Assembly (NCBI RefSeq): GCF_022095695.1 | Contig: NZ_JAIFZM010000002.1 | Coordinates: 186,001-250,000, forward strand | Direction of reading: 5' to 3' | DNA from: Oceanobacillus jordanicus | GTDB taxonomy: Bacteria; Bacillota; Bacilli; Bacillales; Amphibacillaceae | DNA: 64,000 bases | Part shown: in pieces, positions 17,889 to 28,400 of the stretch | How positions within the stretch are numbered: position 1 is the first letter of the stretch | Layout: each line of letters opens with the position of its first letter | Program-made: the position numbers and the translations under genes | Notes under the pieces: generated by a model | Told to the model about the DNA's origin: nothing | What the model saw: the letters and a program-made list of their open reading frames with translations, nothing else | The model's database searches: none

Positions 17889-20147
17889 ATGATGATGATT
17901 ACAATTGACGACAACAGAAAACAATTTCATTTAACAAACGGAAAAATAAGCTACCTATTCCATGTGATGAAAAATGGACAGCTTGGTCATCTGTATTACG
18001 GAAAAGCAATTAAGACAGCAGGGCAGACAGCCGACTTCCAACGCTATGATATTCCGACACCAAATACGACCCATCTTGAGGCAAACGATCCGGCATTTAC
18101 AATGGAAACAACGAGGCAGGAATTCCCTGTCTTTGGCTCAACAGATTTTCGCGAACCAGCTCTCGGAATTCATCAGGCTAATGGGAGTCATATAAGCAAT
18201 TTCGTGTTTAACTCATACCGTGTAGTGAAAGGTAAACCGATGCTGGAAGGCTTGCCAGCTACCTATGTTACGAGCGAAGAAGAAGCCGAAACAGTAGAAA
18301 TTACTCTGTATGATGCGATAACCGATATGGAACTTTTACTAAGCTACACGATTTTCAAAGATGTAGCGGTAATTACCCGTCATGCGCGGGTTACGAACAG
18401 GGGAGAGGCCACCTTGATATTGGATCGATTGCTGAGTGGCAGCATTGATTTCCCGCACGCTGATTTTGACATGCTCCAGCTTTCAGGGGCATGGTCACGG
18501 GAAAGGCATCTAAAAGAACGTAAGCTTGAAAGTGGAATCCAGTCTATCTCTAGCTTACGAGGTTCCAGCTCTCATAGTCAGAATCCATTTCTAGCATTAA
18601 AAGAACCAGATGCGACAGAATTCACAGGGGATGTGTATGGTTTTAATCTTGTGTATAGCAGCAACTTTTTGGCACAGGTGGAGGTCGACCATTATGAGCA
18701 AACAAGAGTGTCCATGGGGATTCACCCATTTGGCTTTCAATGGAAGCTTGAACCAGGAGAGTCGTTCCAAGCGCCTGAAGTTGTCATGGCGTTTTCACCG
18801 AACGGCCTGAATGGATTGAGTAAGCAATTCCATGATGTATACCGCAACCATTTAATTAATCAAAAATGGCTTGATACACCACGCCCTGTCATGCTCAATA
18901 ACTGGGAAGCGACCTACCATGATTTTAATGAAGAAATAATACTAGCAATTGCGAAAGAAGCTGTAGACTTGGACCTAGATCTGTTTGTGCTTGATGATGG
19001 CTGGTTTGGCAAACGGAACAGTGACACGACATCACTGGGAGACTGGTTCGTCAACAAGGAAAAACTGCCGAATGGACTTGGGAAACTCGCACAAAACATA
19101 CGGGAGATTGGACTTGATTTTGGCCTTTGGTTTGAACCAGAAATGGTCAGTCCAGACAGTGACCTTTATCGTGAACACCCAGAGTGGGTGGTGAAAACTC
19201 CTGGAAGGTCAGCTTCGTATGGCCGTAACCAATGGGTATTAGATTTCAGTAATAAAGAGGTCGTGACTTATTTATATGAGCGGATGTGCGTATTGATCGA
19301 AGAAACACAGCTTTCCTATATAAAGTGGGATATGAACCGAAACATAACAGAAGCATATTCATCCACATTGCCTGCAGCGCAGCAGGGGGAATTTTATCAT
19401 CGCTATATTCTCGGGGTATACCAGCTCTATGAAAAATTAACAAGTGAATTTCCGGATGTACTGTTTGAATCCTGTGCAGGTGGGGGCGGACGCTTTGACC
19501 CTGGGATGCTTTTCTATGCACCACAAGGATGGATTAGCGATAATACCGATCCAGTCGAACGCCTACATATCCAATATGGATCCTCGATTGCCTACCCGAT
19601 AAGCAGTTTTGGTACCCATGTATCGGCAACACCGAATCATCAGACAGGAAGAACAACCTCGTTAAGCTTCCGGGCGCATGTTGCCTTGTTCGGCACGTTT
19701 GGATATGAACTAAATCCACTGGGCTTTTCGGCCGAAGAGAAAGTGGAAATACGCAAGCAGGTTGCGCTTTACAAACAACATCAGCATCTCATGCTGACAG
19801 GGGACTTCATTCGATTGAAAAACCCTGCTGATGGGAATGAGGCTGCCTGGATGATGGTGAGTGAGACAGGAGAGGAAGCGCTTGTCAGTCATTATCGAAT
19901 TTTAGCTGAATCGAATCCTGGTAAGATGAAATTCCTTCGCCTTAAGGGACTGGAAACGGATGCGTATTATCGTTGTCAGGATACAGAAGGTGTTGTGCGT
20001 CATTACTATGGGAGTGAATTGATGTATAGAGGGATCCCACTTAAAGCCGAATTTAATGGAGCAAATGGTGGGCTCTCGATCCCGATGCAAATAGGAGATT
20101 TTCAATCCGAGATTTTTTATATTTCCAAGGAAGAGGGAGAGGTTTAA
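17889..20147 (+). CDS. GH36 alpha-galactosidase
   Basis: A 752-residue family 36 alpha-galactosidase: N-terminal beta-supersandwich (to about 340), then the TIM barrel with WEATYHDFNE, FVLDDGWFGKR, nucleophile Asp in YIKWDMNRN (about residue 481) and acid/base Asp in WISDNTDPVERL (about 551). The ESCAGGGGRFDPGML block is typical of the long bacterial AgaN/RafA-like group. No signal peptide. AGGAAGG precedes a run of ATG codons; the exact first Met is uncertain by one or two residues. Its stop codon is directly followed by the next ATG. It would release galactose from raffinose-type or other alpha-galactosides. Confidence 0.94.
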   Translation: MMMITIDDNRKQFHLTNGKISYLFHVMKNGQLGHLYYGKAIKTAGQTADFQRYDIPTPNTTHLEANDPAFTMETTRQEFPVFGSTDFREPALGIHQANGSHISNFVFNSYRVVKGKPMLEGLPATYVTSEEEAETVEITLYDAITDMELLLSYTIFKDVAVITRHARVTNRGEATLILDRLLSGSIDFPHADFDMLQLSGAWSRERHLKERKLESGIQSISSLRGSSSHSQNPFLALKEPDATEFTGDVYGFNLVYSSNFLAQVEVDHYEQTRVSMGIHPFGFQWKLEPGESFQAPEVVMAFSPNGLNGLSKQFHDVYRNHLINQKWLDTPRPVMLNNWEATYHDFNEEIILAIAKEAVDLDLDLFVLDDGWFGKRNSDTTSLGDWFVNKEKLPNGLGKLAQNIREIGLDFGLWFEPEMVSPDSDLYREHPEWVVKTPGRSASYGRNQWVLDFSNKEVVTYLYERMCVLIEETQLSYIKWDMNRNITEAYSSTLPAAQQGEFYHRYILGVYQLYEKLTSEFPDVLFESCAGGGGRFDPGMLFYAPQGWISDNTDPVERLHIQYGSSIAYPISSFGTHVSATPNHQTGRTTSLSFRAHVALFGTFGYELNPLGFSAEEKVEIRKQVALYKQHQHLMLTGDFIRLKNPADGNEAAWMMVSETGEEALVSHYRILAESNPGKMKFLRLKGLETDAYYRCQDTEGVVRHYYGSELMYRGIPLKAEFNGANGGLSIPMQIGDFQSEIFYISKEEGEV

Positions 20148-22103
20148 ATGCATCTTGGTGTAGATTATTACCCGGAACATTGGAATATTAGCTTAATTGA
20201 CGAAGATTTGACGAGAATGAAGGAAATGGGAGTCAACACTGTAAGAATTGGCGAGTTCGCATGGAACCTGATGGAGAAGGAAGAAGGAGAATTCGATTTT
20301 TCCTTTTTTGATAGGGTGATTGAAAAGTGTAAGGAATACGGGCTATCAGTCATGTTTGGGACACCGACAGCCACATTTCCTGCTTGGCTTGCAACGAAAC
20401 AGCCTGACATTTTTAATGTGGCGGAAGATGGACAACGGATTTCCTTCGGTGGCAGAAGACAATACTGTTATAATTCCGCTACATATTTGGATTATTCGTT
20501 AAGGATTGTAAAAGAGTTGGTGCAGCACTATAGGGAGGAAACCCAAGTGTTCGCTTGGCAAGTGGATAACGAACTAGGTCATGAGGGAAGCGATGATTGT
20601 TATTGTTCCAATTGCAAGGAGGCTTTTTCGACATACTTAAAGCATCGCTACGACTCAATTGATGAACTAAATGAGGTGTGGGGCACCATTTTTTGGGGGC
20701 AAACCTATCAATCCTTTGATCAGATCCCGATGCCAACCCGCACGATCACGGTTCACAATCCGAGCATGCGACTGGAATGGCTCCGGTTTCGTTCTTACTC
20801 CCTTAGTCAATTTGCAAAAAAGCACATGGAACAGATAAGAAAGTTTAAAGGCGAACACCAAACGGTTACCACCAATATTCCTGGTGGATTCTTCGAGAAG
20901 AAGTTTGACCATAATGAATTTTCAAGAGACCTTGATTTTGTTTCCTATGATAATTACCCAGTATGGGGCGGTTTAGCTGAACCGGTGTCGCCAGCAATGC
21001 TTTCTATGACTCTTGATTTCGTTCGGGGACTGAAGCAGGAAAACTTCTGGATTGTGGAACAACTGATGGGAGCGCAGGGGCATGATGTCATCGGTTATTT
21101 ACCAAGGCCAAATCAGGCAAAACTCTGGGCATATCACGCCTTTGCTCATGGTACAACGGATATGCTATTCTTTCGCTGGCGTGGCGTGACACATGGAGCA
21201 GAGCAGAACTGTCTGGGCATTCTGGATACAGATAACCGTTTAACCCGTAAATACAAGGAAGTACAGTCCTTTTTTAAGGACATTTCCAATTATAAAGAGG
21301 TCGTTGATTTTCCAATTAAATCGGATATTGCACTGGTCTATGATTTTGATACGATCTGGTCGTGGCAAATACAACAAGAAAGTGCAGCCTTTGACTTTAC
21401 AGAGGAAGTAATGCGCTTGTATGAACCGTTCTATAACCAGAATCAATCGATCGATGTTATACGAGCGGATGTGGACTTCGGGAACTATCGTGTGCTGCTG
21501 CTTCCTGTAATGAAAATAATAGATGAGCAGCTGGTGGAACGCTTAGAAGCATTCACAGCAAACGGAGGGACTGTTATTTTCTCTTATCGGGCTGGCGTTC
21601 GCGACCGTAACAACAATCTAGTGCTAGGAGAACAGCAACCAGGTAAGCTAAGTCCGTTACTTGGTGTCAAGGTGGAAGAGGTGGAATCTCTGCCTGATGG
21701 CATAGAAATCGAACTTCAAACCGATAAAGGGAAAAAGGGATCGAGCAAGGTTTGGCGGGACCTGATCAAGCCTTTTGATGCTACAGGGCTTTACCATTAT
21801 ACAGACGCATATCGCGACTATGCTGCAGTGACAGTCAATACATTTGGGAAAGGCAATGCCTACTATATCGGTACAGGTGCAGATAAAGAGGTCATGCAGG
21901 AAATCGCAAATCGTGTGGCAGATGAAAGGGAACTAAATACTACACAAACAAGTGCTGGAATTGAAATCATGGAACGAACAACAGAGGATGGAAGCAGTTA
22001 TTTATTCATCATGAACCATAACGGTCAGGAAGGCCATTATAATGATGTACAGCTTGCGCCATACGCTTGTAAAATTGTACGTAAGAGTGATGAAAATGCC
22101 TAA
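20148..22103 (+). CDS. GH42 beta-galactosidase
   Basis: A 651-residue family 42 enzyme. It starts LGVDYYPEHW, typical of the family, with acid/base Glu in WQVDNELGHEG (about residue 144) and nucleophile Glu in FWIVEQLMGAQG (about 304). The zinc-cluster cysteines are visible in CYCSNCKEAF. The trimerisation domain (about 390-590) and C-terminal beta domain follow. No signal peptide. The start is immediately after the GH36 stop (no gap), so translation is coupled. The second beta-galactosidase of the operon; the pair probably covers different linkages or chain lengths. Confidence 0.94.
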   Translation: MHLGVDYYPEHWNISLIDEDLTRMKEMGVNTVRIGEFAWNLMEKEEGEFDFSFFDRVIEKCKEYGLSVMFGTPTATFPAWLATKQPDIFNVAEDGQRISFGGRRQYCYNSATYLDYSLRIVKELVQHYREETQVFAWQVDNELGHEGSDDCYCSNCKEAFSTYLKHRYDSIDELNEVWGTIFWGQTYQSFDQIPMPTRTITVHNPSMRLEWLRFRSYSLSQFAKKHMEQIRKFKGEHQTVTTNIPGGFFEKKFDHNEFSRDLDFVSYDNYPVWGGLAEPVSPAMLSMTLDFVRGLKQENFWIVEQLMGAQGHDVIGYLPRPNQAKLWAYHAFAHGTTDMLFFRWRGVTHGAEQNCLGILDTDNRLTRKYKEVQSFFKDISNYKEVVDFPIKSDIALVYDFDTIWSWQIQQESAAFDFTEEVMRLYEPFYNQNQSIDVIRADVDFGNYRVLLLPVMKIIDEQLVERLEAFTANGGTVIFSYRAGVRDRNNNLVLGEQQPGKLSPLLGVKVEEVESLPDGIEIELQTDKGKKGSSKVWRDLIKPFDATGLYHYTDAYRDYAAVTVNTFGKGNAYYIGTGADKEVMQEIANRVADERELNTTQTSAGIEIMERTTEDGSSYLFIMNHNGQEGHYNDVQLAPYACKIVRKSDENA

Positions 22104-22129
22104 GAAAATGGTATAGTTAAAAGAGATGA

Positions 22130-23128
<999 letters not shown>

Positions 23129-23138
23129 GACCTGGAAG

Positions 23139-23172
23139 GCAGCTATTCATTGTGAATAGCTGCTTTTCTGTT
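23139..23172 (+). terminator. Terminator of the galactoside operon
   Basis: Perfect 11-bp stem GCAGCTATTCA (23139-23149) / TGAATAGCTGC (23153-23163) with a 3-nt loop, followed by TTTTCTGTTT. Confidence 0.88.
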
Positions 23173-23217
23173 TCTGATAAGTAGCGGGCGTTTATGTAGA
23201 GAATGTGAGCTGTGGGC

Positions 23218-23511
23218 AGTCGCGTGCCAGCTTCGCGAGGTCGCGTGTCAACTTCGAAAAGTCGCGTGTAAGCTCCGTGAAGTCGCGTGGGATCCAACCG
23301 AGGACGCGTGCCAGCTCCACAAGGTCGCGTGCGGACCACGTAAAGTTGCATGCCAGCTACAAAAAGAAACGCGCCAACCTTACGAAGTGACGCAGGATCC
23401 ACCAAAAGTGGCGCGCCCCGCATCCCAAGAGACGCGAGCACCCTAAGAAGAGACGCACCAACCAACCGAAGTGACGCACCAGTCCCAAGAAGAGACGCAC
23501 CAGCTCCTCAC
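23218..23511 (+). repeat. 21-bp-period array C (14 units)
   Basis: Units start at 23218, 23238, 23260, 23281, 23302, 23323, 23344, 23365, 23386, 23407, 23428, 23449, 23470 and 23491; all but two steps are exactly 21. The left half reads AGTCGCGTGCCAGCTTC-like; the right half reads AGTGACGCACCA or AGAGACGCACCA. This gives a gradual change of unit type along the array. Array D shows the same order. A C-rich tail (CACAAACCCAAGCCCCATC) follows. It occupies most of the 511-bp gap between lacI and the BCCT gene. Confidence 0.9.
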
Positions 23512-23639
23512 AAACCCAAGCCCCATCTCACCACCAGAAAGTAAAATTATAACCCTGTATATTTTAAGCCGCAGTTTAAATACTAAAAGGACAACTAGAG
23601 TATTGTATTGAACTAGCGGAAGTGGAAAGGAAGAGAAAA

Positions 23640-25127
23640 ATGAAGAAAGTTACAGCTGAGGTAACATCCGTATTTTGGATTACACTAGCAATAACAATAG
23701 CTATGTCAATTTGGGGATCGGTGGCTCCTGGTTTATTTGAAAGATATTCAGGAGTTTTAATGAATTTTATATCCGTGCATTTTGGCTGGTATTATTTACT
23801 TGCGGTAACGTTTTTTGTGCTCTTTTGTATTTATTTAATATTTAGCCGCTTTGGCAAAATAAGGCTTGGTAAGCCAAATGAACGTCCCGAGTTTAGTTAT
23901 GCTTCCTGGTTTGCTATGTTGTTTAGTGCCGGAATGGGAATAGGACTTGTGTTTTATGGGGTAGCTTCGCCAGTGTCCCATTATATTAAAACACCGCCTA
24001 CTGCAGAGCCAGGTTCGGTGGCGGCATTAGAGGATGCACTACGTATCACATTTTTCCATTATGGAGTTCACGCATGGGCAATTTACGCTACCATCGCCCT
24101 AATACTGGCATATTTTACTTTCCGCCATGGAAAACCGGCTTTAGTCAGTGCAACATTAGAGCCGCTATTTGGACACCATATGAAAAAAGGCTGGGGCAAG
24201 GCGGTCGATGTAATTGCCGTGTTTGCAACGATTATTGGGGTCGCTACAACATTAGGTTTTGGTGCGACGCAAATCAATGGTGGTCTTACGTACCTGTTTG
24301 GAGTGGCCAGTGGTTTTTGGGTCCAACTCTTAATCATTGTTATTGTAACTATTTTATTTATGCTTTCCACATACTCTGGTCTAGGAAAAGGAATTAAATA
24401 TTTAAGTAATACAAACATGGGTGTGGCAGGGATCTTATTTTTAGGAACATTGATACTTGGGCCAACCCTGTATATTCTCAACTCCTTCACAAATACGGTC
24501 GGAACTTATGTGATGAGTCTGCCTATTGAAGCTTTACGAATTGCGCCTAATAGTGAGTCCGAGAGACAATGGGTTATGGATTGGACCGTGTTCTTCTGGG
24601 CCTGGTGGATCGCGTGGTCACCATTTGTGGGGATATTTATCGCCCGTATCTCTCGTGGAAGAACGATAAGAGAATTTCTCTCAGGTGTGCTATTTGTTCC
24701 AACTATTGTGTGCTTCCTGTGGTTTGCAACATTCGGTATGTCTGGTATTGACATTCAAAATAGTGGTGCGGATTTAGCTGGATTGCCGGACGAGCAGGTA
24801 TTATTCGGTATGTTCGATCAACTTCCTATGGGAATTATTCTTTCCATATTAGGGATTTTATTGATCTCCACTTTCTTTATTACCTCGGCGGATTCCGCAA
24901 CGTTTGTGTTAGGAATGCAAACAACGAACGGATCTTTGTCACCATCCACGGTGGTTAAGTTTACATGGGGGATTGCGCAATCGTTAATTGCAGCAGTTTT
25001 ACTTTACACTGGTGGATTACAGGCATTACAAAATGTGCTCATATCGGCAGCATTTCCATTTTCCATCATTTTGATTTTAATGTGCTTGTCCTTTTACAAA
25101 GCCTTGAGAAAAGATAAAGTGCACTAG
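23640..25127 (+). CDS. BCCT family osmolyte transporter (betaine/choline/carnitine)
   Basis: A 495-residue membrane protein of the BCCT family with about 12 helices. The family signature runs WTVFFWAWWIAWSPFVG then IFIARISRGRTIREF (about residues 315-346), and the glycine-rich FSAGMGIGLVFYGVASP is the substrate/Na+ region near residue 100. It imports glycine betaine or a related compatible solute by ion-coupled transport. ATG 23640 has AAAGGA upstream; an in-frame GTG at 23622 is less likely. It stands alone between array C and a terminator. An osmoprotectant carrier fits a salt-tolerant host. Confidence 0.9.
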   Translation: MKKVTAEVTSVFWITLAITIAMSIWGSVAPGLFERYSGVLMNFISVHFGWYYLLAVTFFVLFCIYLIFSRFGKIRLGKPNERPEFSYASWFAMLFSAGMGIGLVFYGVASPVSHYIKTPPTAEPGSVAALEDALRITFFHYGVHAWAIYATIALILAYFTFRHGKPALVSATLEPLFGHHMKKGWGKAVDVIAVFATIIGVATTLGFGATQINGGLTYLFGVASGFWVQLLIIVIVTILFMLSTYSGLGKGIKYLSNTNMGVAGILFLGTLILGPTLYILNSFTNTVGTYVMSLPIEALRIAPNSESERQWVMDWTVFFWAWWIAWSPFVGIFIARISRGRTIREFLSGVLFVPTIVCFLWFATFGMSGIDIQNSGADLAGLPDEQVLFGMFDQLPMGIILSILGILLISTFFITSADSATFVLGMQTTNGSLSPSTVVKFTWGIAQSLIAAVLLYTGGLQALQNVLISAAFPFSIILILMCLSFYKALRKDKVH

Positions 25128-25157
25128 GAGAAAAGGTCCCCCCTAAAAATGCGTATA

Positions 25158-25206
25158 TGAAAACTGTAGGAAAAGAGTATTAGTGCTTTTTCTACAGTTT
25201 TTTTGT
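25158..25206 (+). terminator. Terminator of the BCCT gene
   Basis: AAACTGTAG (25161-25169) plus AAAAG pairs with CTTTT plus CTACAGTTT (25192-25200), followed by a T-run. Confidence 0.8.
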
Positions 25207-25220
25207 TATGAAAAAAACAT

Positions 25221-25311
25221 CTGTAAATAATGCAGAAAATCGTAAACAAATGCTGTATTTGCTGTTATTATTATCAGAATATATTTTATATACTGCATGT
25301 AAGCGTTTGCT
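25221..25311 (+). promoter_or_regulatory. GH92 promoter: response-regulator-type box, -10 and cre
   Basis: The box CTGTAAATAATGCAGAAAAT plus CGTAAA (25221-25246) holds two GTAAA half-sites about 20 bp apart. A -10 TATACT lies at 25289-25294 with no good -35. A cre-like site TGTAAGCGTTTGCT (25298-25311; 12 of 14 consensus positions) lies just downstream. The same box and the same -10 spacing occur before the ABC operon at 40.7 kb. Inference: an activator (the YesN-like regulator at 39.3 kb) binds the box, and CcpA represses at the start site. Confidence 0.7.
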
Positions 25312-25421
25312 AGGTTGGGGAGGTGCTGTACTGTATTTTTATGTGCAGAAGAGAAGGGGGGATAGGATGAGGAACGGCAGCTTTCCTTACCAAAAAACAG
25401 TAAACAAGGAGGGTTTAATTG

Positions 25422-28400
25422 GTGAATAGAAAACGATGGAAAAAGGTTTTTCCTATTCTATGCTGTGTTGCGCTAATCGGGACATTTGTAAAAATCCCAC
25501 CGCAACAAACCGTATCAGCCGCTGCAAAGGATTTTTCTACCTCTTTTGAAGAGAATGATCCAGATCTTGATTGGGAAAACACAGTGGAAACAGATGCTGA
25601 TGGAAATAAGATGTCCTCCGGTATTGATGGGAATATCCCCTTTGACGGAATTCAAGGTGATATTACCGAAAGAATAGTAAATATTGAGGTGTCAGGTGAA
25701 AATCCGCCAAGTGAGACAAAAAACAAGCTCATTGACCGCGATTCGACTTCAAAATGGCTAACCTTTGAAGATACGGCTTTTATTGAGTTCGAGCTGGAAG
25801 AGGCAGATACTGTTGTAAAATATGCGCTAACCTCAGCGAATGATTATGCTGGCAGGGACCCACAGGATTGGGAGTTACTTGGCTCCAATGATGGAGAGAA
25901 CTGGACAGCCTTGGACAATAGGAGTGAGCAATCATTTGAGGACCGTTATGAAAGAAAGCTGTACGAGTTTGATAACGACACAGCTTATCAGTATTATCGC
26001 CTCAATATAACGAAGAACCATGGGGAATCCATTATCCAACTTGCAGAGCTTGCGATTTCCAATGGAATTGACAAGCCAGCCCCGCCCGCATCCGATATGA
26101 AAACAACCGTAACGAACGGACCGACAAGTGCGTACACGTCAAAAACAAATGTCGGCTGGTCTGGACTGAATACGGTAACCTATTTAGGCTCTCACCTTGA
26201 AGAGGGAAGGGCATATTCCTATAATAAAATTCTTGATGTGGATATTGATGTAACAGAGCATACGGAACTATCCTATTATATTTTTCCAGCATTTACAGAC
26301 AAAGACCATACGAATTATGCCAGCACATATGCATCAGTTGATTTAGCATTTTCGGATGGTACCTATCTACATGACCTTGAAGCATATGACCAGCATGGTA
26401 TCAAACTGGATCCACAAGCGCAAGGTGATTCAAAGACACTCTATGCTAATCAATGGAATCTTAAAAAAGCAGCAATTGGCGATGTGGCAGAAGGAAAAAC
26501 GATTGAACGAATTTTGATTGCCTATGACAATCCAACTGGCCCAGCAACCTTTACGGGGCATATTGATGATATTCAAATTAAAGAACAGACAGAGGAGAGT
26601 ACCTTTACAAATCCGTCTGATTACGTAAACATCCTACGCGGTACACAATCAAATGGTAGCTTTTCCAGGGGGAATAATTTCCCGGCAGTTGCTGTTCCGC
26701 ATGGATTTAACTTTTGGGCACCTGTAACCAATGCCGGTTCGAATTGGTTATATTCCTATAATGAAAGCAATAACGAGGAGAACCTCCCTGAGCTTCAGGC
26801 TTTCTCTTTAAGCCATGAACCGAGTCCATGGATGGGAGATAGACAGACATTCCAAGTCATGCCATCCAATGCAGAAGCGGAACCGAGTGCAGATCGTAAC
26901 GAACGTGCATTAGCCTTCAACCATGATAATGAAGTGGCAAAAGCACATTACTATGGTGTGGAGTTTGAAAATGGCATCAAAACAGAAATGACACCAACAG
27001 ATCATGCTTCGATGATGCGCTTCACATTTGATGACGAGAATGCGAATATTATTTTTGACAATGTCAGTAACAATGGCGGTATTACGCTTGATGCGGAAAA
27101 TGGGATCATTTCAGGCTATACCGATCAAAAAAGCGGCCTATCAACAGGGGCTACCCGTATGTTTGTGTATGCCACGTTTGATAAGCCTGTTATAGATAGT
27201 GGCATGTTAACAGGAGAAGGCAGAGATAACGTTTCTGCTTATTACAAGTTTGATACAGAAGACACGAAGGAAGTTACGATGAAAATGGCCACGTCCCTCA
27301 TCAGTGTAGACCAAGCCAAGAAAAACTTGGAGCAAGAGATCAATGCTGACGACACATTTGAATCGGTAAAAAACCGAGCAGAAAATGCATGGAATGAGAA
27401 GCTAGGAATTATTGAAGTGGAGGGGGCTTCAGATGATCAACTCACAACCCTTTATTCCAATATGTACCGCTTATTCTTATACCCAAATTCGGCTTATGAA
27501 AATGTTGGTACAGTGGAAGAACCGGAATATAAATATGCAAGCCAACTAGAAATATCGCCATGTACGAATAGTACCGCGACTGAAACATGTGCCTCAATAG
27601 AAGACGGCGAAATCTATGTAAATAATGGGTTCTGGGATACTTACAGAACAACGTGGCCGGCATATGCTCTGTTAACGCCTTCTAAAGCTGGGGACATGAT
27701 TGATGGCTTTGTCCAGCATTATAAGGATGGAGGCTGGATTGCCAGATGGTCATCCCCAGGCTATGCGAATTTAATGGCAGGGACGAGTGCCAATGTTGCG
27801 TTTTCTGACGCCTATTTAAAAGGGGTTACCAACTTTGATGTCGAAAGCTTTTACCAATCTGCCGTGAAGGATGCTTCCGTCGTGCCACCAAATGCGAATG
27901 TGGGCAGAAAGGGAACGGAAACGTCCGTCTTTGATGGCTATACGAACACATCGACTCATGAAGGAATGTCATGGGCACTTGATGGGTATATCAATGATTA
28001 TGGAATTGCGAATTTGGCGAAAGCACTCGCTGAAAAAGAAAACAAAGACGACCCTTATCAATCCGAGTACAGTTCGGACTATAACTATTATTTAAGCCGC
28101 GCACAGCATTATGACAACATGTTTAATTCTGAGTTTGGGTTCTTTAATGGAAAAACACCAGACGGAGAATGGCGCTCAACGTTAGAGAATTTCAACCCAG
28201 CTGAATGGGGACATGACTATACCGAAACAAATGCATGGAACATGGCATTCCACGCGCCACAGGATGGGCAAGGACTAGCAAACCTATATGGTGGAAAAGA
28301 AGGGCTTTCTGAAAAGCTTGATACCTTCTTTACCACACCAGAAAAGGCAGCTTACCCAGGTAGTTATGGCGGACTGATTCATGAAATGCGGGAAGCCAGA

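Noticed and set aside
25208-25429. 73-codon plus-strand frame before the GH92 gene
   Set aside because: It overlaps the terminator tail, the regulator box, the -10 and the cre site, lacks a ribosome site and runs into the GH92 start.
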